Below, piece after piece: positions 8,869 to 17,113 of a stretch of 45,148 nucleotides of DNA (position 1 is its first letter; every line of letters begins with the position of its first letter). Source of the DNA: Saprospiraceae bacterium (GTDB taxonomy: Bacteria; Bacteroidota; Bacteroidia; Chitinophagales; Saprospiraceae); assembly GCA_013360405.1 (NCBI GenBank), contig JABWBR010000072.1, positions 1 to 45,148 on the forward strand, written 5' to 3'. The position numbers were made by a program, and so were the translations under genes. The notes under the pieces are model-generated. The model saw nothing but the letters and a program-made list of their open reading frames with translations. It was not told the origin of the DNA and made no database searches.

Positions 8869-10065
8869 TCACATATGTAACATAGCCTTCCGGGCCACGG
8901 TTTCTCCGATAGCCAGCGAAGCGGTGGCGGCGGGAGAGGGGGCGTTGCACACATTGATCACCTGTTGTTTTTCCAAGAACAAAAAATCGTCGATGAGGTT
9001 GCCTTGGGGGTCGCAAGCCATAGCTCTAACGCCGGCGCCGCCGCGATGCAGGTCGCTTTCTCCCACTTCGGGGATGAGGTGTTGCAGGGCTTTGACGAAG
9101 GCGGCTTTGGAAAATGAGCGGTACATCTCGCCGAGGCCGTCGCGCCAATAGCGGGCGGCAATTTTGCGGAAGCCGCTAAAGGCCAGGGTTTCGGCGAGTT
9201 CGGGGGCGTGGAAATCCCAGCGGCTGTAGCCTTCGCGGCGGAAGGCCAGCACGGCGTTGGGGCCTGCTTCGATGCCGCCGCCGATCTTTCGGGTATAGTG
9301 CACGCCCAGGAACGGGAAATTGGGGTTGGGCACGGGGTAAATCAGGTTGCGCACCAGGTATTGCTTGTCGGGGTTGAGTTCGTAGTATTCGCCCCGGAAC
9401 GGCAGGATGCGCACCTGCGATTCGGGCATCGTCATGGCCGTAATCTTGTCGGCATAGAGGCCTGCGCAATTGATGACCAGTCGGGAGCGATAATCGCCGC
9501 GGCTGGTGACTACGGTGGCCTCGCCGGGGCGTAGTTGTATATCGAGGACTTTGGCGCCAAAAACGGATTGGGCGCCGCGTTGCGTGATTTGTTGCAGGTA
9601 GGCGCGGGCTACGGTGGCGTAATTGACGATGCCGGCCTGGGGCACGTAAATCGAGGCCAGGGCCTGTACGTGGGGTTCTAATTCGCGGGTAGCTTCGGGG
9701 CCGAGTTTTTGGAGTCCCTGGAGGCCGTTGGCTATGCCTTTTTCGAGGATCTCGTCGAGACGGGGTAGTTCTTCGGGGCGGGTGGCCACGATGACTTTGC
9801 CGCAGATTTCGTGGGGCACGTCGTATTTTTCGCAAAAAGCGAGCATGGCCTTGTAGCCCTGGCTGCAGTGTACGGCTTTGGAGCCGCCGGGTTTGTAATA
9901 GATACCGGAGTGGATTACGCCGGAGTTATGGCCGGTTTGATGTTGGGCGGGGCCTTCTTCTTTGTCAATAAGAGTGATGCGCAAACCGGGTTGTAGTTCG
10001 CTGAGTCGAAAGGCTGTGGCCAGCCCTACGATTCCCGCACCTATAATAATGACGTCAACTGTCAT
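8869..10065 (-). CDS. lhgO: L-2-hydroxyglutarate oxidase (LhgO/L2HGDH family)
   Basis: 398 aa from an ATG. FAD-binding GAGIVG (9-14), then the family-typical HNSGVIHSGIYYKPGG and the segments FLGVHYTRKI, EAGPNAVLAFRREGY and the C-terminal CNAPSPAATASLAIGE. LhgO oxidises L-2-hydroxyglutarate to 2-oxoglutarate and passes electrons to the quinone pool. It is a housekeeping repair enzyme, not obviously part of polysaccharide synthesis. It has its own promoter-like box at 10172-10179 and is separated from wbpE by the CNGANAA array pair. Confidence 0.88.
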   Translation of the reverse strand: MTVDVIIIGAGIVGLATAFRLSELQPGLRITLIDKEEGPAQHQTGHNSGVIHSGIYYKPGGSKAVHCSQGYKAMLAFCEKYDVPHEICGKVIVATRPEELPRLDEILEKGIANGLQGLQKLGPEATRELEPHVQALASIYVPQAGIVNYATVARAYLQQITQRGAQSVFGAKVLDIQLRPGEATVVTSRGDYRSRLVINCAGLYADKITAMTMPESQVRILPFRGEYYELNPDKQYLVRNLIYPVPNPNFPFLGVHYTRKIGGGIEAGPNAVLAFRREGYSRWDFHAPELAETLAFSGFRKIAARYWRDGLGEMYRSFSKAAFVKALQHLIPEVGESDLHRGGAGVRAMACDPQGNLIDDFLFLEKQQVINVCNAPSPAATASLAIGETVARKAMLHM

Positions 10066-10171
10066 GTCAGTATGCTGTTAATCAGCTGGTAATGTTGTTT
10101 TGTGAGTACGGGATGGTAGGTGTCGGATATGCACATAGTTGCCTGCTGAAGTTGGAGTTGTTTCCGTGGGG

Positions 10172-10179
10172 CAAAAGTA
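10172..10179 (-). promoter_or_regulatory. Candidate -7 box (TACTTTTG) for lhgO
   Basis: The minus strand reads CCTACTTTTGCCCC about 110 bp upstream of the lhgO ATG, fitting TAnnTTTG. This spacer (10066-10208) carries no array. Confidence 0.45.
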
Positions 10180-10208
10180 GGAAAAAAAAAGGATTGTGCG
10201 GTAAAAGA

Positions 10209-12239
10209 TCAAGGCCTAATAAACAGTAGCTGCTTTGGCGTTATGATAACAGACTGAATAATATGGTACCATCCGGGAGCTAATATTTCGGTATTTAAAA
10301 TAACTTCCTTTTGCCGGGCGGGCCAATAATAGGTCATAGCAACCCGGCCATAGCTATCCAGAATAAACAACTCAAAACCTGCATCTACCGGAACATCTAG
10401 TTGCAAAGTAAAAGTCTGATTAACTATCGTTGGAAAACCCCGGAGCGCATTGGCCGGTACATCCATCCAGGCATAGCGCACTTCGGAGTAATGGCTGCTG
10501 CCGTCAAAATCCTCCTGCCTAAGGCGGTAGTAATTGGGGCCGGGGGAGGGGTTTTTATCAAAAAAAACATATGCCTGTGGCACAGCCGTGGTGCCGGCGC
10601 CGGGCGCCTCTCCGATATCGGCGTAGTGGATGCCGTCGGCGCTGCGTTCTATTACGAAGCGTTTGTTGTCGGTTTCCGACCAGGTTTGCCAGGAAAGTTC
10701 TACGGCGTTTTGCAAAGCGGAGGCCTCAAACCGGGCGAGTTCCACAGGCAAGGCACTGCCGCTGGACACGGCGAAAGACGTAGCGCCCGAGATACCTGTG
10801 CGGGTGCGGATAAAGGGATCGCCGCCGGAGGCCGGCCCGGGGTTGGCCTGCTGCCAGTTGGCGCCGGAATATTGCGAAACATAACAAGCCGAGCGATCGA
10901 AGCCGGGCCATTCGTCGGTCGCGGCCCATTGGAGGGTGAGGTTGAGGCTGCCGGAGGGGCTGCCGCCGAGATGCCAGCTGCGGCTGACTATTCCTGCAAT
11001 GACCGGGGCCCCCGAGGTACCCTGGCTGAGCACCCAGTCTTCTACGCGTACTTTGAGCAGGCTATAGCCGCCCTGTTGCAGGATGGCGGGGTTGTACGAA
11101 TTGTTGCCCACCGGAAACAACCGGCTGCCGCTGACCGGCATGACGAGGCTGCCGGCGTTGCTGCCGATGCCGGTTGTCTGGATGTATTTTCCGGTGGAGT
11201 TACCCACGACTTCGCCCATAACGGTGAGATCGTATTGCTGGAGGATGACTTTTCCGTTAAAAAGGCTGAGGTCGTAGTTGATCGTGAGCGGGCGTTGCAG
11301 GATGAGGCCGTAGCCGCAGTTTACTTCCGCGTAGTTGATTTGTGCGCTGCCGCCGCCGGTAACAGTGGGCCCGCCGCCGCTAAACCGCACCACGCCGCTG
11401 CCTGCGGCGACCTGTAGCAGTCCGCCGATTTGTAGATTGCCCATAAATTCGAAACCGGTGCCGGCCGAACTGCCGTTGTTGGTCAATACCGAGCCGGGGC
11501 GGATGATACATTGCCCTAAGACTGTGAGGGGTTGAAAAAACGTATTTTCGTTGTACACCGTCACGCTGCCGCTACCGCTGCCGCCCACGTCAAAATCGCC
11601 GAGGATGAAGGCCGTACCTGCGGCGCCCTGAAATCGGCTGGCGCCGACGGCGGGATTCCAGTTGCCGTTGTAGCTTTCTATGATGAGGTTGGGGTAATAA
11701 GTGCCCAGGGTGGTAAAAGACACATCGCCGGCGATACGTCTGATGATCCAGCGGGCGGTGGGGGGAATGTTTTGCATGCCATTGTGGTAGTAATCGCGGT
11801 AGACTGCGGCGCTGGAATTGTTAGTTTTTACCAGCGTGCCGGCAGCGCCGAGTTGCCAGGTACCGCCGGCCAAATTGAGGCCGTTGGCGCTGCTGCCGTT
11901 GTCCTGCAACGTGCCGTTGACGACCAGGTCGGCGCCGGGCAGGCCGTCGTATACAAACAGCTCGAAGGTGGCGCCAAGGAGCAGCAGGGAGGCGCCGTTG
12001 TCGATAGTCACCGCGGCGGCATGGGCGTCGGCTGTAGCGATCTGCACAGCATGCGGGCTTCGCACCGTGACGATGTCGGCGCTGCCGGGAGGCGAAACAG
12101 GGCTTACCCAGCCCGAGCCGTTGTGCATTTCCCAGATATTGGTCGCGGACCAGTCGCCGCCCGTGCGGCTGCGGTAGTTGGCGGCACTCAGGGTGATCAG
12201 TGCCGTACAGCAGATGGAGGTGAGGATGGTTGTTTTCAT
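10209..12239 (-). CDS. T9SS-exported repeat-rich surface protein (paralogue 1)
   Basis: 676 aa from an ATG with a signal peptide (MKTTILTSICCTALITLSAA). Residues of about 20-500 form a glycine- and asparagine-rich, probably beta-helical region opening with a conserved G-x-W / W-x-x-P pattern. Next comes a segment ending in the SALPVELARFEA linker typical of Bacteroidota exported proteins. The C-terminus (NYYRLRQEDFDG, then a sorting-type tail ending GWYHIIQSV and KQLLFIRP) resembles a T9SS type A sorting domain, though the usual NP start motif is poorly preserved. Function unknown; probably on the surface or in the medium. The gene at 17114-19468 shares this architecture, and the two bracket the EAD11/TPR pair. 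Confidence 0.8.
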   Translation of the reverse strand: MKTTILTSICCTALITLSAANYRSRTGGDWSATNIWEMHNGSGWVSPVSPPGSADIVTVRSPHAVQIATADAHAAAVTIDNGASLLLLGATFELFVYDGLPGADLVVNGTLQDNGSSANGLNLAGGTWQLGAAGTLVKTNNSSAAVYRDYYHNGMQNIPPTARWIIRRIAGDVSFTTLGTYYPNLIIESYNGNWNPAVGASRFQGAAGTAFILGDFDVGGSGSGSVTVYNENTFFQPLTVLGQCIIRPGSVLTNNGSSAGTGFEFMGNLQIGGLLQVAAGSGVVRFSGGGPTVTGGGSAQINYAEVNCGYGLILQRPLTINYDLSLFNGKVILQQYDLTVMGEVVGNSTGKYIQTTGIGSNAGSLVMPVSGSRLFPVGNNSYNPAILQQGGYSLLKVRVEDWVLSQGTSGAPVIAGIVSRSWHLGGSPSGSLNLTLQWAATDEWPGFDRSACYVSQYSGANWQQANPGPASGGDPFIRTRTGISGATSFAVSSGSALPVELARFEASALQNAVELSWQTWSETDNKRFVIERSADGIHYADIGEAPGAGTTAVPQAYVFFDKNPSPGPNYYRLRQEDFDGSSHYSEVRYAWMDVPANALRGFPTIVNQTFTLQLDVPVDAGFELFILDSYGRVAMTYYWPARQKEVILNTEILAPGWYHIIQSVIITPKQLLFIRP

Positions 12240-12240
12240 A

Positions 12241-12320
12241 GGTTGTGGGTTGTGGGTTAGCAGTTAGCTTTTAGCGGTTAGGTCTTAGCTCCTGGCTGTT
12301 AGCGCTGACCGTTAAGAGCT
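12241..12320. repeat. Degenerate TTAGCNN heptamer array
   Basis: Two GGTTGTG heptamers are followed by TTAGCAG, TTAGCTT, TTAGCGG, TTAGGTC, TTAGCTC, CTGGCTG, TTAGCGC and then inverted-looking units (TTAAGAGCTAAT). It is a decayed relative of the TTAGCAG arrays at 5189 and 20859. It starts 2 bp upstream of the paralogue-1 start codon. The rest of the spacer to 12435 is AT-rich with no clear element. Confidence 0.75.
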
Positions 12321-12435
12321 AATACAAAATAGACGCAGCAAGCACCCAAATTCCATAACTCCCGGAAACATTTTTTTTGAATTCCTGCTGATAATGTCGA
12401 ATTTAGCCCCTCGTCCAATACGGCAATAAAAAATT

Positions 12436-13614
12436 ATGGCAATACCAAATAAAACCGAGCTCAAGTCGCTTGTCGCGAAAAACAAGATTGAAGAAGTCAT
12501 CAAGGCACTGTTGGCTGTCACGGAAGCGAGCAGTGATGGCGATTTGCATAACGATGTCGTCACGCAATCGGCGAAATGGCAGAGCTTAAAACGAGAACAG
12601 ATCCTCGGCACAATAGACCCGGCGGATGAGGCTTTGACAAGAAACAGGATCACCCATGCCCTGTTAAGTCTTATTGACCAACTACCCGATTCCGGACAAG
12701 CTGAAGGGCCGGCTGTCAATACGCCGGCGCCGAAGGCAAAGCCGCAATCGCCGGAGCAACCCGATCCCATAGTGCAGCCGCTGTCGCCGGGGCGATATCT
12801 GACTATCAGCCTGGTGGCGCTGTCGATTTCCGTGGGTTTGTTTTTTGCGCTCACCATCTTTCAGGATCAACTGAGCGTGCAGTCGGGCAACCGGGCGTAT
12901 TACATCCTGTTGTTTCCGTTGGCATTTTCTACGGCGGCCTTTCTTTTTGGGGCCATGCGCTCGTATGCGGCGTACACTCAAATCGCGGTCAACCATACGC
13001 TGGAATTGGGCGGGCCTATCGTGGCGGCGCTGTTGGTCATCGTGGCGGGATTTCAATTAGTGCCGCAGGCGGGGCCTTTTGAGTACACTATCTTCCTGGA
13101 AGCTACTGGCAGCAGGATTGAACCGGCGTTTAAAGGAAAATACCCCGCTATCGTCAAATTGAAATTGAACAACGACGTCAGGACCGACGAAGTAGACGAG
13201 CACGGCGCTGCCGACTTCAAAAACATCCCCGTCGATTTTCAACAGCTAGAAGTCCCCGTTGAATTGGATTTCAACGGCTGGCAATTTGCGGACACGCACG
13301 ACAAAAAAAACGTGGTCAAACTGGCCGAAAAAAGCGCTACGCTGGCCATCGAACCCGACGGTAGTTTGTCAAAAGTTTTCGGCGCCGTGCGCGATGAAAA
13401 CGACCGCTTTTTAGCCGATATCGCTATCACCGTGGGTACTTTGACCACCCAAACCGATAAATTGGGGCGTTTTAGTCTGGATATTCCCATCGACCAGCAA
13501 AAACGGGAACAGAAGTTGCGAGCCTACAAAGAAGGTTACAAGATTTGGGAACAAAACGTATATCCCGAACAAAACGAAGAAATCCCCATAATGCTGATTA
13601 AAGCTACAAAATGA
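12436..13614 (+). CDS. Membrane protein: EAD11-like domain, 3 TM helices, CarboxypepD-like domain
   Basis: 392 aa from an ATG. Residues 1-85 match the pattern of effector-associated domain 11: an N-terminal helix pair, QSAKWQSLKREQILGTI, RNRITHALLSLIDQLP. Such domains are known as adaptors that link effectors and sensors in predicted bacterial conflict systems. A proline-rich linker (86-118) leads to three TM helices at about 121-142, 154-174 and 191-209. With a cytoplasmic N-terminus this puts residues 210-392 in the periplasm. That part ends in a CarboxypepD_reg-like beta domain (314-386; GAVRDENDRFLADI, DKLGRFSLDIP, EGYKIWEQNVYP). The stop overlaps the next gene's ATG (ATGA), implying coupled translation. 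The EAD11 call rests on pattern recognition alone. Confidence 0.72.
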   Translation: MAIPNKTELKSLVAKNKIEEVIKALLAVTEASSDGDLHNDVVTQSAKWQSLKREQILGTIDPADEALTRNRITHALLSLIDQLPDSGQAEGPAVNTPAPKAKPQSPEQPDPIVQPLSPGRYLTISLVALSISVGLFFALTIFQDQLSVQSGNRAYYILLFPLAFSTAAFLFGAMRSYAAYTQIAVNHTLELGGPIVAALLVIVAGFQLVPQAGPFEYTIFLEATGSRIEPAFKGKYPAIVKLKLNNDVRTDEVDEHGAADFKNIPVDFQQLEVPVELDFNGWQFADTHDKKNVVKLAEKSATLAIEPDGSLSKVFGAVRDENDRFLADIAITVGTLTTQTDKLGRFSLDIPIDQQKREQKLRAYKEGYKIWEQNVYPEQNEEIPIMLIKATK

Positions 13615-16600
13615 GAAAACGACATATTGTAACCGCTATGCTGTGTTGCGGCATAGCGAGTTTTGCCTGGTCGCAACAGCGGGGCACGGCGCCGCTTAAC
13701 GGCGTGATCACCATCCTCAACAGCAAAACCCGGACCGGACAGTTGCAGTACGTGAAAGCGGCCACCGTCACCGCCGGCAATGCCAATCCGGCGCTTACCG
13801 ACAGCGAGGGGCGGTTCAAACTCGTATTCATCGACAGCGAGCCGGGGGAGGAAGTCAGGCTGGTAGTTGAAAAGCGGGGTCTCGAAGTCGTCAACAAAGA
13901 CATGCTGCAGGCCGTGTTGCGCAAAGACGCCGACAGCCAAGTGCGCATCTACATGGCCGATCCCGACCAACTGGCGGCCAGCGTGCTCAAATTGCGGGGG
14001 ATTGCCGAAAAACACATCACCGCGCGTTACCAGCAGCAGATCAGCAGGCTGAAAAAAGAAGCCAAGGGGCAGGCTGCACAATTGCTTAAACTGGAAGACG
14101 AAAAAAATGCAGCCCTGCGGCAATTTCAGGAAATAGCCGCCCGCCTCGCCGCCGTCAACCTCGACGACGTATCGGGATTGTACCGGCAGGCGCTGGATTT
14201 ATTTGAGAAAGGAAAGCTGGAAGAGGCCATCAAACTCATCGACCAGGCCAACCTCGACGACCAGCTTGGCAAAGCCCGCGCACAGCGCGAAGCGGGCCGG
14301 CAGATGGTGAGGCAATCCGAGCAACAGATCGACAACATAGCCGTCACCTACCTCCTGCAGGCCCGCATGCACCTGGCCAATCTGGCATTCCCCAAGGCCA
14401 TCGCCGCCTACGGCAAAGCCATCGCCGCCCGCGATTCCACTGCGTTGGATGACAACCTCGAATTGGCGCAGGTACTCATCGCCCAGCAGCAGGCCTGGAA
14501 GGCCATCCCCTTGTTGCAGCGCACCGCCGAATTGTCGGCCAACGACAAACCCCACGCGGCCTACACCCAGCTGCTCATGGGTACGGCCTACATCAACCAG
14601 GTAGAAATACATCAGGCCATCGACGCGTTTACGGCATCGGTGGTCAGTTACGGCGAATTGGTAGAGACCGAGCCCCTCACGTATGGTCCGCTGGCCGGCG
14701 TGGCGATAATTTCGTGCGCTACCGCGCATTTTTTTAATTCCAATACGGGCGCTGCCGCAGAAATCGCGCAGCATGCCAAAACCATATTCGGACATTTAAT
14801 AGAAATAGACACGGCGCGTTACCTGCCTTTTTACAGTTGGTCTTTGTATGCCAATGCCTTGTTCAATTCCGACCGCGTGCAACTTGAAGAAGCCATCGCC
14901 AACTACGAACGGCTCAACGCCCGCCAACCGGGGCAATACGGCAGTTTTCTCAGCGTATGCAAGCTTTTAAATGCGGCGCTGATGCGCGAAGAGGCCGGGC
15001 AACTGGCGAACGACCAGGAAACAACAAGGGCTCTCGTGAGCCGGTCGGATGTATTATTTGAAGAAGGGCTAAATGAAGTAATTGCCCAATTAGAAAAAAT
15101 CAACCGGAGCTACCCCAACATCGGATTCGTCATCGACGGCCCCCGGCAACTGCCCGATTTTGCGACCATGCTCAGCAACTCCGATTACCCGGTCAACCTG
15201 TTGTTTTCGGGCATTCAGATCTGGTGGATGTACAAAGGCGCCAACAGCGATACCGACCCCGAAAAAGTGGCATCCGTCTTGCAATTGGTAGTCGACAAAT
15301 GCAAATTGCTGGCCGGACAAAACCGCGAGCGATATATTTCGCGACAAGCGGAATATACCTCCTGGCTAGGATTTAATTATTGCCTGCAAAACCAGCACGA
15401 AAAGGCATTCGGACTGCTCGAAGAAGGTCTGCTGATGGTAGAAGACACCTTCCTCAGGAGCAATCCCTCGTATTTATTTCTCAAAAGCCTCATGCAGGCC
15501 GAGTTGTATATCGCCCATGCTTTGTGTTACGTATCGGAGGGTGAATTGTGCGGCAAAACCGGTGCGGAACTCCGGCAACTGGCCGTGAGTGCCGACAGCA
15601 CCCTGGCCCGCTACGACCGAGTGCCGTTGATGTCGGAAGTGCTGAACATGCTGCGCATATTCGACCGAAGTTTTGAGCGGACAAGCAACCACCGCGAATT
15701 TTTGGGTTATTATTTTTATGAAGAAAACCTACGGCAGTTCAAACTGGCGGGAGAAAGGCAGGATGCGGATGCGATTACTCACCATTACTACCAGGCGATG
15801 GTATCGCTCGAGCGGTTTTTAGACATGCGTTTTACCACGCCCGAAGCCCTGGTGCTGGAAACCATGTATAACGACTGGCGTTCGACACAGGCGGGCGAGG
15901 ATCTCGATAGCTTGATTTATTATACCGATAAAGAGATGTGGTTGGAAGAGCGTTTGTTGCTGTCGGACTGCGAAGTCGAATCGAGCGTGCGGGAACGGCT
16001 GGCGGTCAATTGCGGCAACAGGGCATGGTATACCTTACAAAAAGGTCAATACCTGGATGCAGCGGCTTATGCCCAGAAGGGATTGCAGACCGACCCTGGC
16101 CAGCACTGGATACGCGCCAACGAAGCGCACGCCTACCTCATGCGCGGACAGTCGAAAAAAGCCTGGCGCATCTACGCTCAATGGAAGGGCATCACTCATA
16201 CGCTGGATGCAAGCATGCCCTTTGAAACCGCTTTTTTATCGGATTTGGCGCAACTAAAAACCTTGCAGGGTTCCAATGCCGACATAGAAGAATCGATAGC
16301 CATGTTGGAAGGAAAAAAAACGTTTCCTGCGATACTAACTAATGGTCTGGCCTTGTTCATGCAGGCCGGCTTGCGGTACGAAGAAGGCAAAAAGGCGCAG
16401 CAGCAGGGGGATAAGCAGTGGCGCGGCAAGTTGGAGGCTGCGCAGTCCTTGTTGATACAATTCTTAAAAGCGCCCTACCTCAATTCGGGGTATTTCGACG
16501 ACGACCTGGGCGAGGTAGCTTATTTGCTGGCCGATATCGCTGCGCGGCTGGGCAAACCCGCCATGACACTGCCGCCCGACGCCGATATGGAGACCGTGGC

Positions 16601-17027
16601 TGCCGCCGCCCGCCGGATGGTAGAAGCCACGGAAATGGTACTGATCTGTCCGGCAAAAGAAACCCTGGCGGAGTGGAACCTTCGCCTGCAGGTAGCCATG
16701 CGGCTCATGGAAGCTGTAGTGGCGCGAGCGTCCGGCCGCCTGGATATGCAACGCACACTGGCGTATTGCTATGCGCAGCAGTCCTATCTCGCTTTGTTGC
16801 AAGGGCAGGGAGGCGCTCTGGCGCTGGCCCGGAAGAGCCTTGAAAATTACGGCATGTTGCAGCAGGGGGGAGTGAGTTTGATTTTGGCCTTGTTGCAGAC
16901 GGGGAATAATGAGGAAGCCCAGCGTGAGATGGCGCGATGGGGTGGGCAGGCGTGGCCTACTTTGAAAGGAATTACTTGCGGGGATATGGTGGGGTTTAGG
17001 CACAAGCTTTTATTAACCGCAGAGTAA
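13611..17027 (+). CDS. Large exported TPR protein, partner of the EAD11 membrane protein
   Basis: 1138 aa from the ATG that overlaps the upstream stop by 4 nt. A signal peptide (residues 1-21, ending AWSQ) is followed by a regulatory-like beta segment (NPALTDSEGRFKLVFID, about 60-80). Then comes a charged coiled coil (about 130-185; QISRLKKEAKGQAAQLL) and a long helical region. TPR-like repeats are clearest at LYRQALDLFEKGKLEEAIKL and AFPKAIAAYGKAIAA, and again near residues 810-860. No catalytic motif was recognised. It should lie in the periplasm, on the same side as the CarboxypepD-like part of its partner, so the two may bind there. The last codons and stop (TAA 17025-17027) lie inside an inverted-repeat element. 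Confidence 0.75.
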   Translation: MRKRHIVTAMLCCGIASFAWSQQRGTAPLNGVITILNSKTRTGQLQYVKAATVTAGNANPALTDSEGRFKLVFIDSEPGEEVRLVVEKRGLEVVNKDMLQAVLRKDADSQVRIYMADPDQLAASVLKLRGIAEKHITARYQQQISRLKKEAKGQAAQLLKLEDEKNAALRQFQEIAARLAAVNLDDVSGLYRQALDLFEKGKLEEAIKLIDQANLDDQLGKARAQREAGRQMVRQSEQQIDNIAVTYLLQARMHLANLAFPKAIAAYGKAIAARDSTALDDNLELAQVLIAQQQAWKAIPLLQRTAELSANDKPHAAYTQLLMGTAYINQVEIHQAIDAFTASVVSYGELVETEPLTYGPLAGVAIISCATAHFFNSNTGAAAEIAQHAKTIFGHLIEIDTARYLPFYSWSLYANALFNSDRVQLEEAIANYERLNARQPGQYGSFLSVCKLLNAALMREEAGQLANDQETTRALVSRSDVLFEEGLNEVIAQLEKINRSYPNIGFVIDGPRQLPDFATMLSNSDYPVNLLFSGIQIWWMYKGANSDTDPEKVASVLQLVVDKCKLLAGQNRERYISRQAEYTSWLGFNYCLQNQHEKAFGLLEEGLLMVEDTFLRSNPSYLFLKSLMQAELYIAHALCYVSEGELCGKTGAELRQLAVSADSTLARYDRVPLMSEVLNMLRIFDRSFERTSNHREFLGYYFYEENLRQFKLAGERQDADAITHHYYQAMVSLERFLDMRFTTPEALVLETMYNDWRSTQAGEDLDSLIYYTDKEMWLEERLLLSDCEVESSVRERLAVNCGNRAWYTLQKGQYLDAAAYAQKGLQTDPGQHWIRANEAHAYLMRGQSKKAWRIYAQWKGITHTLDASMPFETAFLSDLAQLKTLQGSNADIEESIAMLEGKKTFPAILTNGLALFMQAGLRYEEGKKAQQQGDKQWRGKLEAAQSLLIQFLKAPYLNSGYFDDDLGEVAYLLADIAARLGKPAMTLPPDADMETVAAAARRMVEATEMVLICPAKETLAEWNLRLQVAMRLMEAVVARASGRLDMQRTLAYCYAQQSYLALLQGQGGALALARKSLENYGMLQQGGVSLILALLQTGNNEEAQREMARWGGQAWPTLKGITCGDMVGFRHKLLLTAE

Positions 17028-17105
17028 CAGGAGTAGTACGCAGAGTTGCGCGGAGTTTTTAGGCCTCTGCGGAACTCTGCGAATCACTCTTTTAACTCTG
17101 CGGTG
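17015..17105. repeat. Inverted CGCAGAGTT repeat element (gene-free relative of the GxxExxY flanks)
   Basis: The left arm starts ACCGCAGAGTAA (17015) and continues ACGCAGAGTTGCGCGGAGTT. The right arm is its approximate reverse complement ending ACTCTGCGGT (17095-17104), around a core TTTTTAGGCCT. Unit type, spacing and trailing A-run closely resemble the arms at 1866 and 2318, but no gene lies between. The left arm supplies the TAA of the TPR gene, and the element sits between two convergent genes, so it could end transcription from both sides. Confidence 0.8.
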
Positions 17106-17113
17106 AAAAAAAA

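Noticed and set aside
8511-8885. Repetitive protein-coding ORFs on both strands over the arrays (also 3194-3565, 30567-30905)
   Set aside because: They consist of translated heptamers (LLSVLCS-type or TENREQ-type) and fall in several frames at once.
8627-9016. N-terminal extension of the WbpE-like protein through the repeat
   Set aside because: The heptamer has no stop in this frame, so the frame stays open by chance; the extension overlaps the lhgO gene and has no family similarity. The same reasoning applies to extensions at 915-1013, 22403-22534 and 30824-30916.
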